From Eudorina sp. 2006-703-Eu-15 (Eukaryota; Chlorophyta; Chlorophyceae; Chlamydomonadales; Volvocaceae), in the NCBI GenBank assembly GCA_003117195.1, contig BDSI01000065.1:31001-95000 (forward strand): a DNA stretch of 64,000 bases. The letters run 5' to 3'. How positions within the stretch are numbered: the stretch's first letter is position 1; every line of letters begins with the position of its first letter. Of the stretch, positions 45,212-56,800 are shown one piece after another. A model generated the notes under the pieces. It was not told where the DNA came from. It was given only the letters and a program-made list of their open reading frames with translations, and made no database searches. Both the position numbers and the translations under genes were made by a program.

Positions 45212-48200
45212 CCTCCGAACCTTGACCATCGCGCTGTCAACGACCGGCGCTGCATCCGCAGTTTCTGGCCCCACCCTCGGGAGCAGCTGCACTCGGGCGG
45301 CTGGCACAAGACCCATGAGATGGTCGCGGACATCAAGCGGCTGATGGCATTGCAGCCAGGCGGAATAACCCGCGTGCTGGTGAGTGCCTGGGGTGCCCTA
45401 CATGTCTCGTACCGCCGTACGTGCAAATGAACGGTACCTCTGATGTACGAACATGACAATGCGCTCAGCGGCCTCCGGTACACGCAGCCCCGGAAGCCCA
45501 CGGCAAGCTTTGAACTGATCGTATCATTCACCTTCGGTACTGCGATACACACCGCCCTGGCCCGTGCCAGCGCCACGACGGCGTCCATGCCGCGTGCCTC
45601 GTCCTTCCGGGAGCAGTCGTACCAACCCTATCTCTGCAGCATCCCAGATCCATCATCCCAGATCCAGTCGCATTCCCGGCCGCCTGACACTCGCGCCGGG
45701 TCCGAGGGCCCCGTTCCGCAGGACCTGTGTTGCGGCGAGGGCGCGACGGCTGTGCACCTGGCCGCGACGGAGGGCTGGGAGGTGACGGGCGTGGAGCTGG
45801 TCGAGTCGGCCGCGATGGTGGGTGCAAGCAGTGTGGGTGGAAGATTGCACGGGCGTGGGCTGGGAGTGGGCCCCGGATCCCGTCACAGGATCCCGTAAGA
45901 GTGGTTGACGTGAAGCGATTGCTGCAATGGCGTCCGATCTCGTCGGATGCGATGTTGCTCTGTGCTCTTCGCCACTCACACGCAGGTCGGCCGGGCCAAG
46001 GCAGACCAGTACGGCACTGTCGTACGGGTGAAGCTTGAGACGAATGATTCTCCGCCGGCAGCCGCAGCCAGCAGCGGCGTCAAAAACCCAGCGTCGTACG
46101 GTACTGCTGTTGGTGTGAAAGTGGCACCGGCCGCCGCAAACAGTGAGTCCTCATCCGTACGGTGCAACCTGTCGTACGGTACGACGGTGGGCGTCAAGCT
46201 GGCGCCCAAAGAGGATGCTGATGGGTCGTCCGTACAATGCAGCTTGTCGTACGAAACACCCGTGGGAGTCAAGCTGGCGGCGAACGGTCGCAACACGGAC
46301 GGCAGTTCTGTGCTGTGCGACGTGTCGTACAACCCGGTCGTTACTGACAACGTGCGGAGCCGCCCGGCGAAGGACGAGCCGGCAGTACGGCTACGGCTGT
46401 CGTACCAGTCGGTCGGGGACCTCGTCCGCATCGCCACCGGCTCAGTCCGATATCTGCCGCTGCCGTCCAATTCGTACGACGTTGTGTACGGCCAGGATCC
46501 AGATGGTCTCGCCAACGAGAACCGCGTCTACGCATTCAAGTGAGTGCCCCGACGGCGGGTTGCCACTGCGTCCCCTCAAAACACTGATATTGAAGTACCT
46601 TACCTCACCACACACGACGCCGCGCCATGTCGGAGAACGGCCTCAGGGCCAGCGGGCCCTGAAGTCGGCGGGCCACAGAAAATCTGATCCCGTTCGCCTG
46701 TTGGAAAACTAAAACAGTCCCGGGGCTGCACGGCTCGCTCAACCCACCCACTCCGCTTCCACCCGACCCACTTCGCGCAACAAGCCAACAACCCACTCCT
46801 CTCTCCTCTCTCCAGGGAGGTTCTTCGAGTGCTGCGCCCCGGCGGCCTCTTTTACTTTTGGCACCACTGGATCCCCGGACCGGGCTGGCGGAAGGACCTG
46901 CTGAACGAGTACTGGGGGGACCCGCTGACGGGCTCGCCCCGCCTCAGCCACGAGTGCTACCTGGAGGACCTGCAGGTGGGGGCTGGGAGCTGGGGGCTGG
47001 GAGGTGGGGGCTGGGGGCTGGGAGGTGGGAGGTGGGGGCTGGGGGCTGGGAGGTGGGGGCTGGGGGCTGGGAGGTGGGGGCTGGGAGCTGGGGGCTGGGA
47101 GCTGGGGGCTGGGAGCTGGGGGCTGGGAGGTGGGAGGTGGGGGCTGGGGGCTGGGAGGTGGGGGCTGGGAGGTGGGAGGTGGGGGCTGGGAGGTGGGAGG
47201 TGGGAGCTGGGGGCTGGGAGGTGGGAGCTGGGAGGTGGGAGGTGGGGGCTGGGAGCTGGGAGGTGGGGGCTGGGAGGTGGGAGGTGGGGGCTGGGAGCTG
47301 GGAGGTGGGAGCTGGGGGCTGGGAGCTGGGAGGTGGGGCTGGGAGCTGGGAGCTGGGGGGTGGGGCTGGGGGCTGGGAGGTGGGGGCTGGGGGCTGGGAG
47401 CTGGAAGGGGAAGGGGGAGGGCCGGGTTGTTGCCCTGTTGCGGCTTCGCTGTCTTGTTGACAAAGAGGGCCGGGGAGGAGGTGCGGGAAGCTGGCTCCCC
47501 TTCCCCCGGGTCTGTGGAAAGGTTGACTGCCGGATTGAGGGGCCCACTTGCCGACTGCGTCGGCTGCCGTACCTCCGAAGGGCGTGAGGCGGGCTGGGGA
47601 GGGGCTGGGGCGGGGGTGGGGGCAGGGCTGGAGAGGGGAGGTGTGGTGGCTCGTGTGGCGGGAGAGGTACAGTACTGCATGGGGCGGTGGCAGGTTGGCC
47701 CGGAAGCGTCGCGCGCGGTAGGCGGCGCTGGTGCCGCGGATTCGGCGCTGCGGAGCTGCAACACCCCAAGAACGGCATCTCGGCACCTTGGCTTGCTGGG
47801 GACGTGAGGAGCAGACCCGACAAATGTACCGGTCGATTGACCAGCGAACCGGCTCCTTCTGAGCCCGCCCGCCCCTGACCCAATCCCACCCGGCCGCGCG
47901 CCGCGCCACTCAGCCCCACCCCGCCACGCCCAAAGCACTCGACTCCTAGAAGCCCTGCCCTGTCCGCTGCCTCCCGCCCTGCCGCCCAGGCCGCCGGGCT
48001 GCACCTGGTTTCGGCGCGCGACACCTCCCGTCTGTCCGCCACCCACATGGGCCGTATGGCGGACCGCATGCGGCGAGAGGCGCCCTGCCCCGACGGCTCC
48101 ATCCCGGACAAGTGGCTGGAGCGCTCGCTGCAGTTCGCGTCGGCGGGAGGCACGATGGGCATTCACGTGGTCGCGTTCAAGCCCCCCGCGCCGCCCACCG

Positions 48201-48235
48201 CGGCGGCCAAGGCGGCGGTCCAGATGGAGGTGTAG
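45212..48235 (+). CDS. Class I SAM-dependent methyltransferase with internal tandem repeat; 5' end incomplete
   Basis: Methyltransferase of the Methyltransf_11/UbiE-like type; substrate unknown. Exons 45212-45379, 45722-45817, 45986-46539, 46816-46975 and 47990-48235 (stop TAG) are all in phase, giving at least 407 residues. Motif I is RVLDLCCGEGATAVHLA, with the acidic residue ending strand 2 in EVTGVELVE. Motif IV region is LPLPSNSYDVVYGQD and the later block is EVLRVLRPGGLFYFWHHW. Between helix B (AAMVGRAKADQ) and strand 3 (VRIATGSVRYLPL), exon 45986-46539 carries five to six imperfect repeats of about 25 residues with a core SYGTxVGVKLA. In related enzymes this link is only about 15-20 residues. 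The upstream exon(s) with the initiator Met are unresolved. The last intron (46976-47989) is largely a 7-bp repeat array. Confidence 0.85.
45995..46410 (+). repeat. Coding tandem repeat, about 75-81 bp units, inside the methyltransferase
   Basis: Five to six degenerate units, each containing TCGTACGG/TCGTACAA followed by a (G)GGCGTCAAGCTGGC-like stretch. Protein cores: QYGTVVRVKLE, SYGTAVGVKVA, SYGTTVGVKLA, SYETPVGVKLA, SYNPVVTDNVR, LSYQSVGDLVR. Period lengths stay multiples of three. Confidence 0.8.
46976..47409. repeat. 7-bp G-rich minisatellite, about 430 bp
   Basis: Sixty or so units of GGGAGGT, GGGAGCT or GGGGGCT start exactly at the donor of the intron 46976-47989. With a 7-bp period and no stop in any phase, long open frames arise on both strands; these are artefacts. 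The sense strand has dense GGG runs. Confidence 0.95.
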
Positions 48236-49581
48236 ACGGCGGTCTGGACAGAGGCTGCAGCCTGCAGGGAGCGGTCGCTGCTGTGGACGCGGACGAGTGG
48301 GTTGGGGGGTGTGTTCGTCTCGGCGGCAGAGCAGGAGAGAGGGAGCTACATTGGTAGGGACCTGTATGGACTGCAACACTGCATGGAAGAGGCCCAGCAC
48401 CGGCGCATACACTCACGGGGGGTCAACCACGTGTGAGGCCGCGAGATGAGGACCTAGAGATGGGAGCGCGCGCCGTGTGAGCGGAGTGAGAATTCCGTAG
48501 ATGCGATGGTGGGTGCAACGCGGAAGCAATCTACGGTGGTTGCGCGCCATCGCGCGGTTTCGGACGCCGAGGGGGCGGCGGGCGGGGCTATAGCTTTGTT
48601 GTTAGCATAGTTGACGACGATGTAGGATTTCCCCTTCCCCCCCAGGGGTGTGCGGCGGATGTGACATCCGATGGGCGCTGCGACCATGCTTGCGATCGGC
48701 GGTAATATACGTTTGGCACTGGTGTACCCTAGAGACGGACCAAATATGTATATGCATATACGCATGCGCGACGGAGCAAGTCTGATCGCGATACGGCGGT
48801 CGCAGTATTGTCGAGCGGTTGGCGTAGGTTTGGGGGCGGGTGTAGATACGACATGTGCATGGTACGGCGGATGCTGTGTGGGGCAATACCGATTGGAGAG
48901 GACCGCCCCTCAAGTCTACATGTTCGCGGGGAAGGGCGTCCACCCGTCGTCTTTGTACGACAGCGTACCATGGTACGTACGGCCGATTACAGCAGATCCC
49001 GGGGGAGACGGTCATCGGTCATGTGCAGTCGAACCCAGCTCCGAACCAAATACTGCCCCCGGAAGCGACGGCCGCCGGTCCCCATGCGACATTTCCATGC
49101 ACGGCATTGGCCCCGTCGCTGCTGCCCAAGACACGATCCAACCGCGAGCTCTGAGCGCCATGCCGGAGCCAGAGTGCAGCGGGCAACGATGCAGCAGTAC
49201 CGACAGAAGGCGGGGCAGAGCCCAGCACCTACCCGCTTTAGTGACATTCCATTGTAGCAGGTGAGTGAAAATGTGATTCATCGCGGACTGCATTCCTGAG
49301 GCCCGCTTTGCGGGGGAGGGAGGCTGAGGATGCCTGACAGGGCCCCCGGCCCCACTCAGGCGCTACCGCACCCAACACCATCCGTGCCTTGGCCCCCCCC
49401 CCCCCCTAGGCTCTCGTCAAGCACCGTGGACGCCCAAACCGCGCTCCCTACCCACCCGCCCACGGTATACGGCACCCTGGTCCTCCAGTATACGGCACCC
49501 TGGTCCTCCAGTATACGGCACCCTGGTCCTCCAGTTTCAGCCCAAGTCACAACCCGATGCGCATGTTGCGGCACCGTGGGT
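48236..49581. other. Convergent intergenic region, methyltransferase / rhodanese-DSP-FHA gene
   Basis: 3' flanks of two convergent genes. No supported coding sequence. A TGTAA on the minus strand (complement of 48986-48990) could serve the rhodanese-DSP-FHA gene. GTACGG/CCGTAC words are dense near 48855-48985. Confidence 0.5.
49465..49533. repeat. 23-bp minisatellite, three copies
   Basis: Three perfect copies of a 23-bp unit (GTATACGGCACC followed by CTGGTCCTCCA) about 50 bp beyond the stop codon of the rhodanese-DSP-FHA gene, probably in its 3' UTR. Confidence 0.9.
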
Positions 49582-50017
49582 TCATTCCTTGGAGACCGAC
49601 AGCAGTTTGTAGGTGCGGGTGCTGGCCCCGAAGGCCATCGACTGGCCGGGCTGCAGCTGCCGGGGGGCGTTGGGCTTGACCCAGATGTCGGCCACCTTGG
49701 TGCCGTGGCCTGGGGGAAGGGGAAGGGGAGGAAGGGGGTATAGGAAATTGGTGGGCACATTTTAGCTGCGCTGCTGACGAGAGCAAACGTCCGGGGAGGG
49801 CGCGGGGAAGGGGGGGACGACGTGGCGGGCAGCGGAGGATGCCTTCGAGGCGGCGAAGGGGTGGATGCGAAGCCGCGTAGGTCGCGTGGGCTTCGGGGAA
49901 GGTGGAGGAGTATGAAACCCAGAAACCCCAGATTCCAATAAGGGGGCGGGCACGAGCGAACCCCGCACGAGGACGGCGGAGACGGACATGTCCCGAATGC
50001 CACCAAGGGGATGAAAA

Positions 50018-50059
<42 letters not shown>

Positions 50060-51747
50060 GGGGCGTAGCACTGCTGCCGCCACAAGCCAGAGGCCGCCGA
50101 CTGGCCGACAGGGAGGGCGGTGATCTCCCACGCCCTTTGTGAGCAAGCTGCAATCACTCGTGGCGCCTCCCGCTTGCACCCCGGATTCCCAGCCTACTGC
50201 TCATTTCTGAGCATTTTAGTGCTTTGCAGCCCGATCGCCGCCTCGTCATCTGGCGTCCCCCCCTTAACACACACAGCACACAGCACACAGCACACAGCAC
50301 ACACACACAGCACACGGCTCCTTTTCTCCTTGCTAACACACAGCACACACACAGCACACACACGGACACAAGCACCGCTCGTCGGGCGGGTCTCTTATCT
50401 AAACACACATACACAAACACCCCTCCCGCCCCTCACCCTACCCTCACCCGACTGCAGGTCCGTCACGAATACGGCCCCGGTCCGGTCCACCGTCACGGCG
50501 GCGTGCTGGCGGCTGATGGACGCGTGCTCCAGAACCACATCGCAGTCCGGGGAGCGACCCAGCACCAGCCGCTGGCTGAAGCGCATAGGGCCCACCTCCA
50601 GGCGCCCCACCAGACCCTCCGGTTTAAGGACCTCGAACACCAACCGGTAGCCGCCACCTCCACCGCCACCGGCACCGGATGCAGCTGCCCGGGTGGGCGC
50701 GCAAGAAAAGGGTGAGGGTGAGGGACAAATCCCTAACAGCGGGGCTGGGCGGGGTGGGGCAAAGCAGGAGGTGATGAGAGATGGGAAAGTGGAGAAGCGG
50801 GATGCCGCAGCAGGCGGGGTAGGGGCCGGGTGGCGCTGTGTCGATGTGAGGAGATCGGTGTCATCGGTTGCGTCACGACAGGGGACACGGCGCAGAGGGC
50901 GCAGAGCGCCCGGGAGGCCCCCCGGACTCGCACCGCCACCGCCGTCTCCCACCCACTGGTCACTGGAGCACCCCTCCCGACTACGGGATCGCTTCCGAGT
51001 ATGTTGTTGCAGGGTTATGCCCGGCTTAGCATCATAATAACTATTACTGCATCATTATCATTATCGATGTCATCGTTATTCTTTGTCCCAGGGTACTGGA
51101 ACCCGCCCTATTACGGCACCTCCTGAAGCACTAAATAAATGAGCTCCGCGCACCTGGGGCACAATCCCATCCCCCCAACATCCCCCCCAAACATCCCAAC
51201 ATGACTGCAAGGAGCATGCAAAACACCCCCACCGCCTCACCTCCGGCGGCTCCCGGCCCCGCCTGGCCGCCCTCCAGACGTCCCCTCTTCCCACCACCGC
51301 CTCCTCCTCCTCCTCCCGCCTCCGCGTCATCGCCCGCGCCGCCTCCGCGCCCCTCCTCGCCCTCCCTGGACCGCTTGCCCGGTCCCGGTCCCCCAGCCGC
51401 CGCCGCCGCCGCCCGCTCCTTGGCTTCCTTGGCGGCCAGCAGCCGCACGGCCACCCGCCCGCCCGCCGCGTCCTTGCTGAGCTGCACGTTGAGCTGCTGA
51501 CCGGGCGGCGCGTCGGCGCCCCGGAAGCCGGTGGTGGCGGTGGGGTCGCTCCTGCCGGGTGTGGGGTGTGGGTTAGATTGACCATACCTCCCCCCCCGGG
51601 TGTGGTGCCGTGTGGGGTAAGGATTGGGGAACCGATGCGTGGCACAGGAGCCGTGTGGGGTGTGGGGAGTCAGTTTCCCCGGGCGAAGGACTCTCCAGTG
51701 GACGGGGAGAAACAGAAGCAGCAGCAGCAGCGGGTCCAGCGAAGTTG

Positions 51748-51788
<41 letters not shown>

Positions 51789-52548
51789 CACACGGCATCC
51801 CCCCCATGGGCCCCCGCCCCAGCCGAACCACATCGCCCATCCCGCCACGTAACCTGCCGTCCCAGCCGAACCACATCGCCCATCCCGCCACGTAACCTGC
51901 CGCCCCAGCCGAACCACATCGCCCATCCCGCCACGTAACCTGCCGCCCCAGCCAAACCACATCGCCCATCCCGCCACGTAACCTGCCGCCCCAGCCGAAC
52001 CACATCGCCCATCCCGCCACGTAACCTGCCGCCCCAGCCAAACCACATCGCCCATCCCGCCACGTAACCTGCCGCCCCAGCCGAACTCCGAAACATCCAC
52101 CCAGCATCCACCCGCCAACCCCGCCCGCATCGCCGCCGGGAGCCACACACACGCACGCACTCGCGCACACTCCCCTTCCCTTGCCCGTGCGGACGCGCCC
52201 GCGCAACCGCACTCGCACTCACGCACCCCACGCCCACCGCGCCCAACCTCTCGGCGATGCCCAGCGACTGCTCCAGCGCGCACAACGTCATCCAGAAGCC
52301 GTCGTTGAGCGACACGGCGCTGCGGCGCTCTCGCACGTGGTCGCGCGCCCGCTGCGCCGACCAGGCGTTGCGGCGCATCAGGTACATGACCGTCAGCGTG
52401 GCGCTGCGGCTCACACCCGCGCCGCAGTGCACCAGCACGGCTGCGGGCGGGGGCGAGGGGGGGGAGGGTGCGTGTCCGCCGGCGGGCAGGGCAGGCGTGT
52501 GTGACGTGCACGGCGCTGCGGGGTGTGTAAAAGATGACTGGGCCGCCG

Positions 52549-52610
<62 letters not shown>

Positions 52611-53804
52611 CGTTACATATCTGCCGGGCCGACACTGGCCGGGGGCGCTAACCCGCCCCATACGGGAGACCGCCGAAGCACTTTCCCCGGATACGGGGGA
52701 AAGGGGCGTAAGGGGCCTCTGTCCCCTCGCTCTCAACCTAGGGCGCGTGCCAGATCCCCGAGGATCGGTGACCGCTGTGCCCCCTCAAGGGAGTGGGCGA
52801 AGGCCCATCCCGGGCGGTCTGCGCCTCGCAGTCCGCTGTTCAACCTCCTCAAGTCCTTGCAGCACCCAGGGCGCGTTTCGGAGGCGCGCCCCTGCTTGGT
52901 GCGGTAAAACTAGCCTGGTCCCGCGTCCTAACCTAATCGTAATAGCTAGGGTTGCACCCTTCGGCAGGCCTGCCTGCCCAGCTGAGCCAGAGCGAGGCGG
53001 CTCGCACGCGTCAGGCCTTGCTGGGTCCGGGTATGCAGTCGGGTGCTCCATGATGGGGCTATGGTTTGCACAAGGCAGCACATCACCACGCAAGCTTCCC
53101 TGTCGTACACCCCTTCCCGTCGCAAGCGGCCCTCGCCTACACGTCCCGCTCGCTGCCAACTCCCACTGGTCGGGCCCGACCCTCCTCGGGCACCCTCGGA
53201 TCCCCATCGTGCCCGGAAGTGGGCTTCCCTAGTCCCAATCCCTACCCCCTAGCGTCTCGCGCTGCTATCTATCCATCACGAGTCTACGTCTACTGGCTGC
53301 ACGCAGCGGATCCGGCCGTCCACCACCGATAGGATTGGGTGGTCCGGTCCCACCCCCTCCCATCCCCGTCGCGGTCGGCCCAGTTCTGCGAAACTGGCCA
53401 CCCGCTGCCAGAACTCCATGACTGCGCGCGCCTTAGCTACATCAACCGGCGACGGGGCAGCCGGCGCCCCCGGCACGGGCTGTGCGCCGCCGTGGAGGGT
53501 CGCTGCACGTAACCCCACCCTCGCCCGCTCCATGGCCGTCAGCGCCGCTAGGGCAACGATGTCCCAAACCCCTTGCTGTACCCCCTGTGGCGGCTCAGCC
53601 AGCCACACGTTGGCTCGGGTGATGGGGCCCGGAACGTGTACCCCGATCTGCTGTATCACTGCCTGAGCGACCGGGCATGCCCAGAAATGGTGTGCCCGTG
53701 GTGAACACGGGTGGGGCCCCGCACCGCCGTACTCGCCACACCCGCACGCCTCGGGGTGGGCGTTGTGGAGGTGGCTGTTGCCAGGCAGCGGGACCCCGTC
53801 AACC

Positions 53805-53861
<57 letters not shown>

Positions 53862-56800
53862 CAAAGAGAAAAGCTGAGCCGCGAATAAGCAGACCCGTGT
53901 CCAGCAATGCAACCGACGACTGAGACCGAGACCAGAGTTACCAATATGCCAGGGCGAAATATGTCGTCCATAAGGAGTCCCAAGGTGGTGTAGGCCGTGA
54001 TGCTGCAGCGCCCCGTATCGTTGTCGAGCGCCGGTGGGCGCCGGGCCGCCAGCAGAAGCAGCGGCTATGACGTCGTAGGCTAATGCAGATGAAAACTCTA
54101 CTAAGCTACCTACTGATCCTAAGGTGCAGCAAAAGCAGGGGCGTATGCGTCAACAGCGCGTGCAATGCCGACAGCAAGCAAGTGCCCGGCACAACCGTCC
54201 CAGCCCGTGCAGAAGGAAAAGATACTGACCTGAATGCAGAAACGGGAGCACCAAGCGAAGCAGCACCGTCAGTGGTTAGCGAAGCGAAGTCGGAGGACAT
54301 GCAAGGCGAATGGCAAGACAGGGACACACGTGAGCGCGACGGTCCTAAAAGTTGTTAGTAAGAAGGAAAAAACGAGCAAAGCAAATGGAATGCAGAGACG
54401 CGGGTGCCGAATTTGCAGTGATGTGTCGGGTACGAACGCGGTCAACGGCCGTCACAGCGCAGGGGCAAAGAACTAATAGCAGATGCTGCGGACTGCCGGC
54501 GTGCGGACTCTCACAGAGCTCCCCACGACGCCGGAAGCCCAAGCGCGCAAATGCATGCTGCGCGCCGGGGATGCAGTTGGGCGGCGGGTGGGGGGCAACC
54601 GGGGGCAATAACAGGCGCAGGGGCAGCGGGGGCAACCACCGGCGCAGGGGCAACAACAGACGCAAGGGCAAGAACAGGCGCCGGGGGCACGCGGGCGGGA
54701 GAAACCCAGGTGTGGCGCGTCCAAGAAAGACACCACGTAGACGACCCGTGTGTGTGTGTGTGTGTGTGTGTTATTTAGGCAGGCAGAACAGGAGTGCGTG
54801 ATATGCGAGGGACCGAGCGGTTCCCAACAATTTGCCCGTATGCGTGCAAAAATAACCCAAAGCCCGATCCCTAAAATGAATAGAAGGCTGCGGTGCTTCT
54901 CAAGTCCTTGCAGCACCCAGGGCGCGTTCCTCAGCAATTCGGAGGCGCGCCCCTGCCCGGTGCGGTAAAACTAGCCTGGTCTCGCGTCCCAACCTAATCG
55001 TACTAGCTAGGGTTGCACCCTCCGGCAGGCCTGCCTGCCCAGCTGAGTCCCAGCGGGGCGTCTCGCACGCGTCAGGCCTTGTTGGGTCCGGGTATGCAGT
55101 CGGGCGCTCCATGATGGGGCTATGGTTTGCACAAGGCAGCACATCACCACGTAAGCATCCCTGTCGTACACCCCTTCCCGTCGCAAGCGGCCCTCGCCTA
55201 CACGTCCCGCTGCCAACTCCCACTGGTCTGGCCCTACCCTCCTCGGGCACCCACGGATCCCCTACGTGCCCGGGAGTGGGCTTCCTAGTCCGAATCCCTA
55301 CACCCTAGAGCCTCGCGCTGCTGTCTATCCATTAAGAGTCTACGTCTGCTGGCTGCACGCAGCGGATCCGGCCGTCCACTACCGATAGGATTGGGTGGTC
55401 CGGTCCCACCCCTTCCCATCCCCGTCTCGGTCGGCCTAGATCTGCAAAGCTGGCCACCCGCTGCCAGAACTCCATGACTGCGCGCGCCTTAGCTACATCT
55501 ACCGGCGACGGGGCAGCCGGCGCCCCCGGCACGGGTTGTGCGCCCCCGTTGCGGGTCGCTGCACGTAGCCCAACCCTCGCCCGCTCCATGGCCGTCGGCG
55601 CCGCTAGGGCAATGATATCCCAAACCCTTGTTGCACCCCCTGCGGCGGCTCAGCCAGCCACACGTTGGCTAGGGTGATGGGGCCCGGAACGTGTGTATCA
55701 GTGTGTGTGTGTGTGAGTGTGTTTTGACAACTGGTTTGGGTCGGGGTATCCATGGTGCTGAACACGCACCATGTCCCTAGGTTTGGTTTTAGGGTTTCTC
55801 GCTGCACACCCACCGTGCCCCCTCTCCCGCGCCTCGTCGATGAAGTCGTAGGCCTCCGAGAAGAACCGCGAGATGTCCGCGTCCTCCACATCGGGCAGCG
55901 ACTGACGCAGGTGGCGGATGTGGGGCGGCGGCCCCAGGTTCTCCGGATGGTTGTGGATGGTCAGGATGCTGGGGGGCGCGGAGGCGGAGGCGGCAGTCAC
56001 GGCGGCGGCAGCGGCGGTGGCAGCGGCAGCGGAGTTGCCATCGGGACGTCGGCACGGCCCACCGCAAAGACGCATCATCCGCGCTAACAGCATCAGCATC
56101 ACCCCTTGGGCAACTGCCCCTTGGGCCACTGCATGCTGGGTCCTCCTAGTCTCAATCAACACCACGCAACCGCAGGTCGGCCCCCTCGTCGGTCCCCCCC
56201 TTCGGCTCACCGCCTGATGTTGAGCTCCTCCAGTCGATCGACCTGGGTGGCATGGTCCCAGTCCCCCAGGTACAGGTGGCCGGGTAGGATCTGGGAGGGG
56301 TACCTGCGGCGGGCGGGCGCGGGGGCAGTTAACCAACGTCTCCACCGGGGCTTTGCGATGCTGGCAGTCGGCACGGGTCGCCCTGGATACGGCTCGAGAC
56401 ACGGACCCCGCCCGCGCCGGGTGGGACCCAGCAGCCCCGGGTGGCTCCGCACCTCTTGATGCTGGCGGCTTTGACGGAGGTGGTGCACAGGAAGGGGTAC
56501 CGCCGCTCAAAGGCGGCAAACCTGCGATGCCGTACCCCGTATGTGTGTTAAGAGAGTCACCCGTACATGTATTCAAAGATCATCGCATGTGTTCGTACAG
56601 CGCCGTGCGTGTGTTGGAAAGCAAAACCGTCAACAACGGCCAGGGAGCACAACCGAGGAGCACATCTCCAGATATTTTCACCAGTAGCACCAGTAGAACC
56701 GAAAACAACAATTACCTGATGTGACATGGCATGGCAGGACAGAACACGATGCCAGAGCATAGATGGACGGTATGGCATACAGCAAGCTTGTTTCAGGTCG

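Noticed and set aside
46739..48412. 557-codon minus-strand frame rich in Pro/Ser/Gln and two plus-strand Gly/Trp-rich frames of 252 and 267 codons
   Set aside because: They are products of the stop-free 7-bp repeat array in the methyltransferase intron; no frame matches a family and the true exons on either side splice in phase.
51131..52736. Minus-strand frames of 387-435 codons through 51.1-52.7 kb
   Set aside because: Only the parts 51241-51551 and 52248-52440 are exons. The rest is intron containing the 43-bp minisatellite and AC repeats.
52608..55690. Elements A and B as one gene duplicated in tandem
   Set aside because: The shared part ends in an ORF2 C-terminus of LINE type and both copies are flanked by CA/GT tracts; retroposition explains it better than gene duplication.
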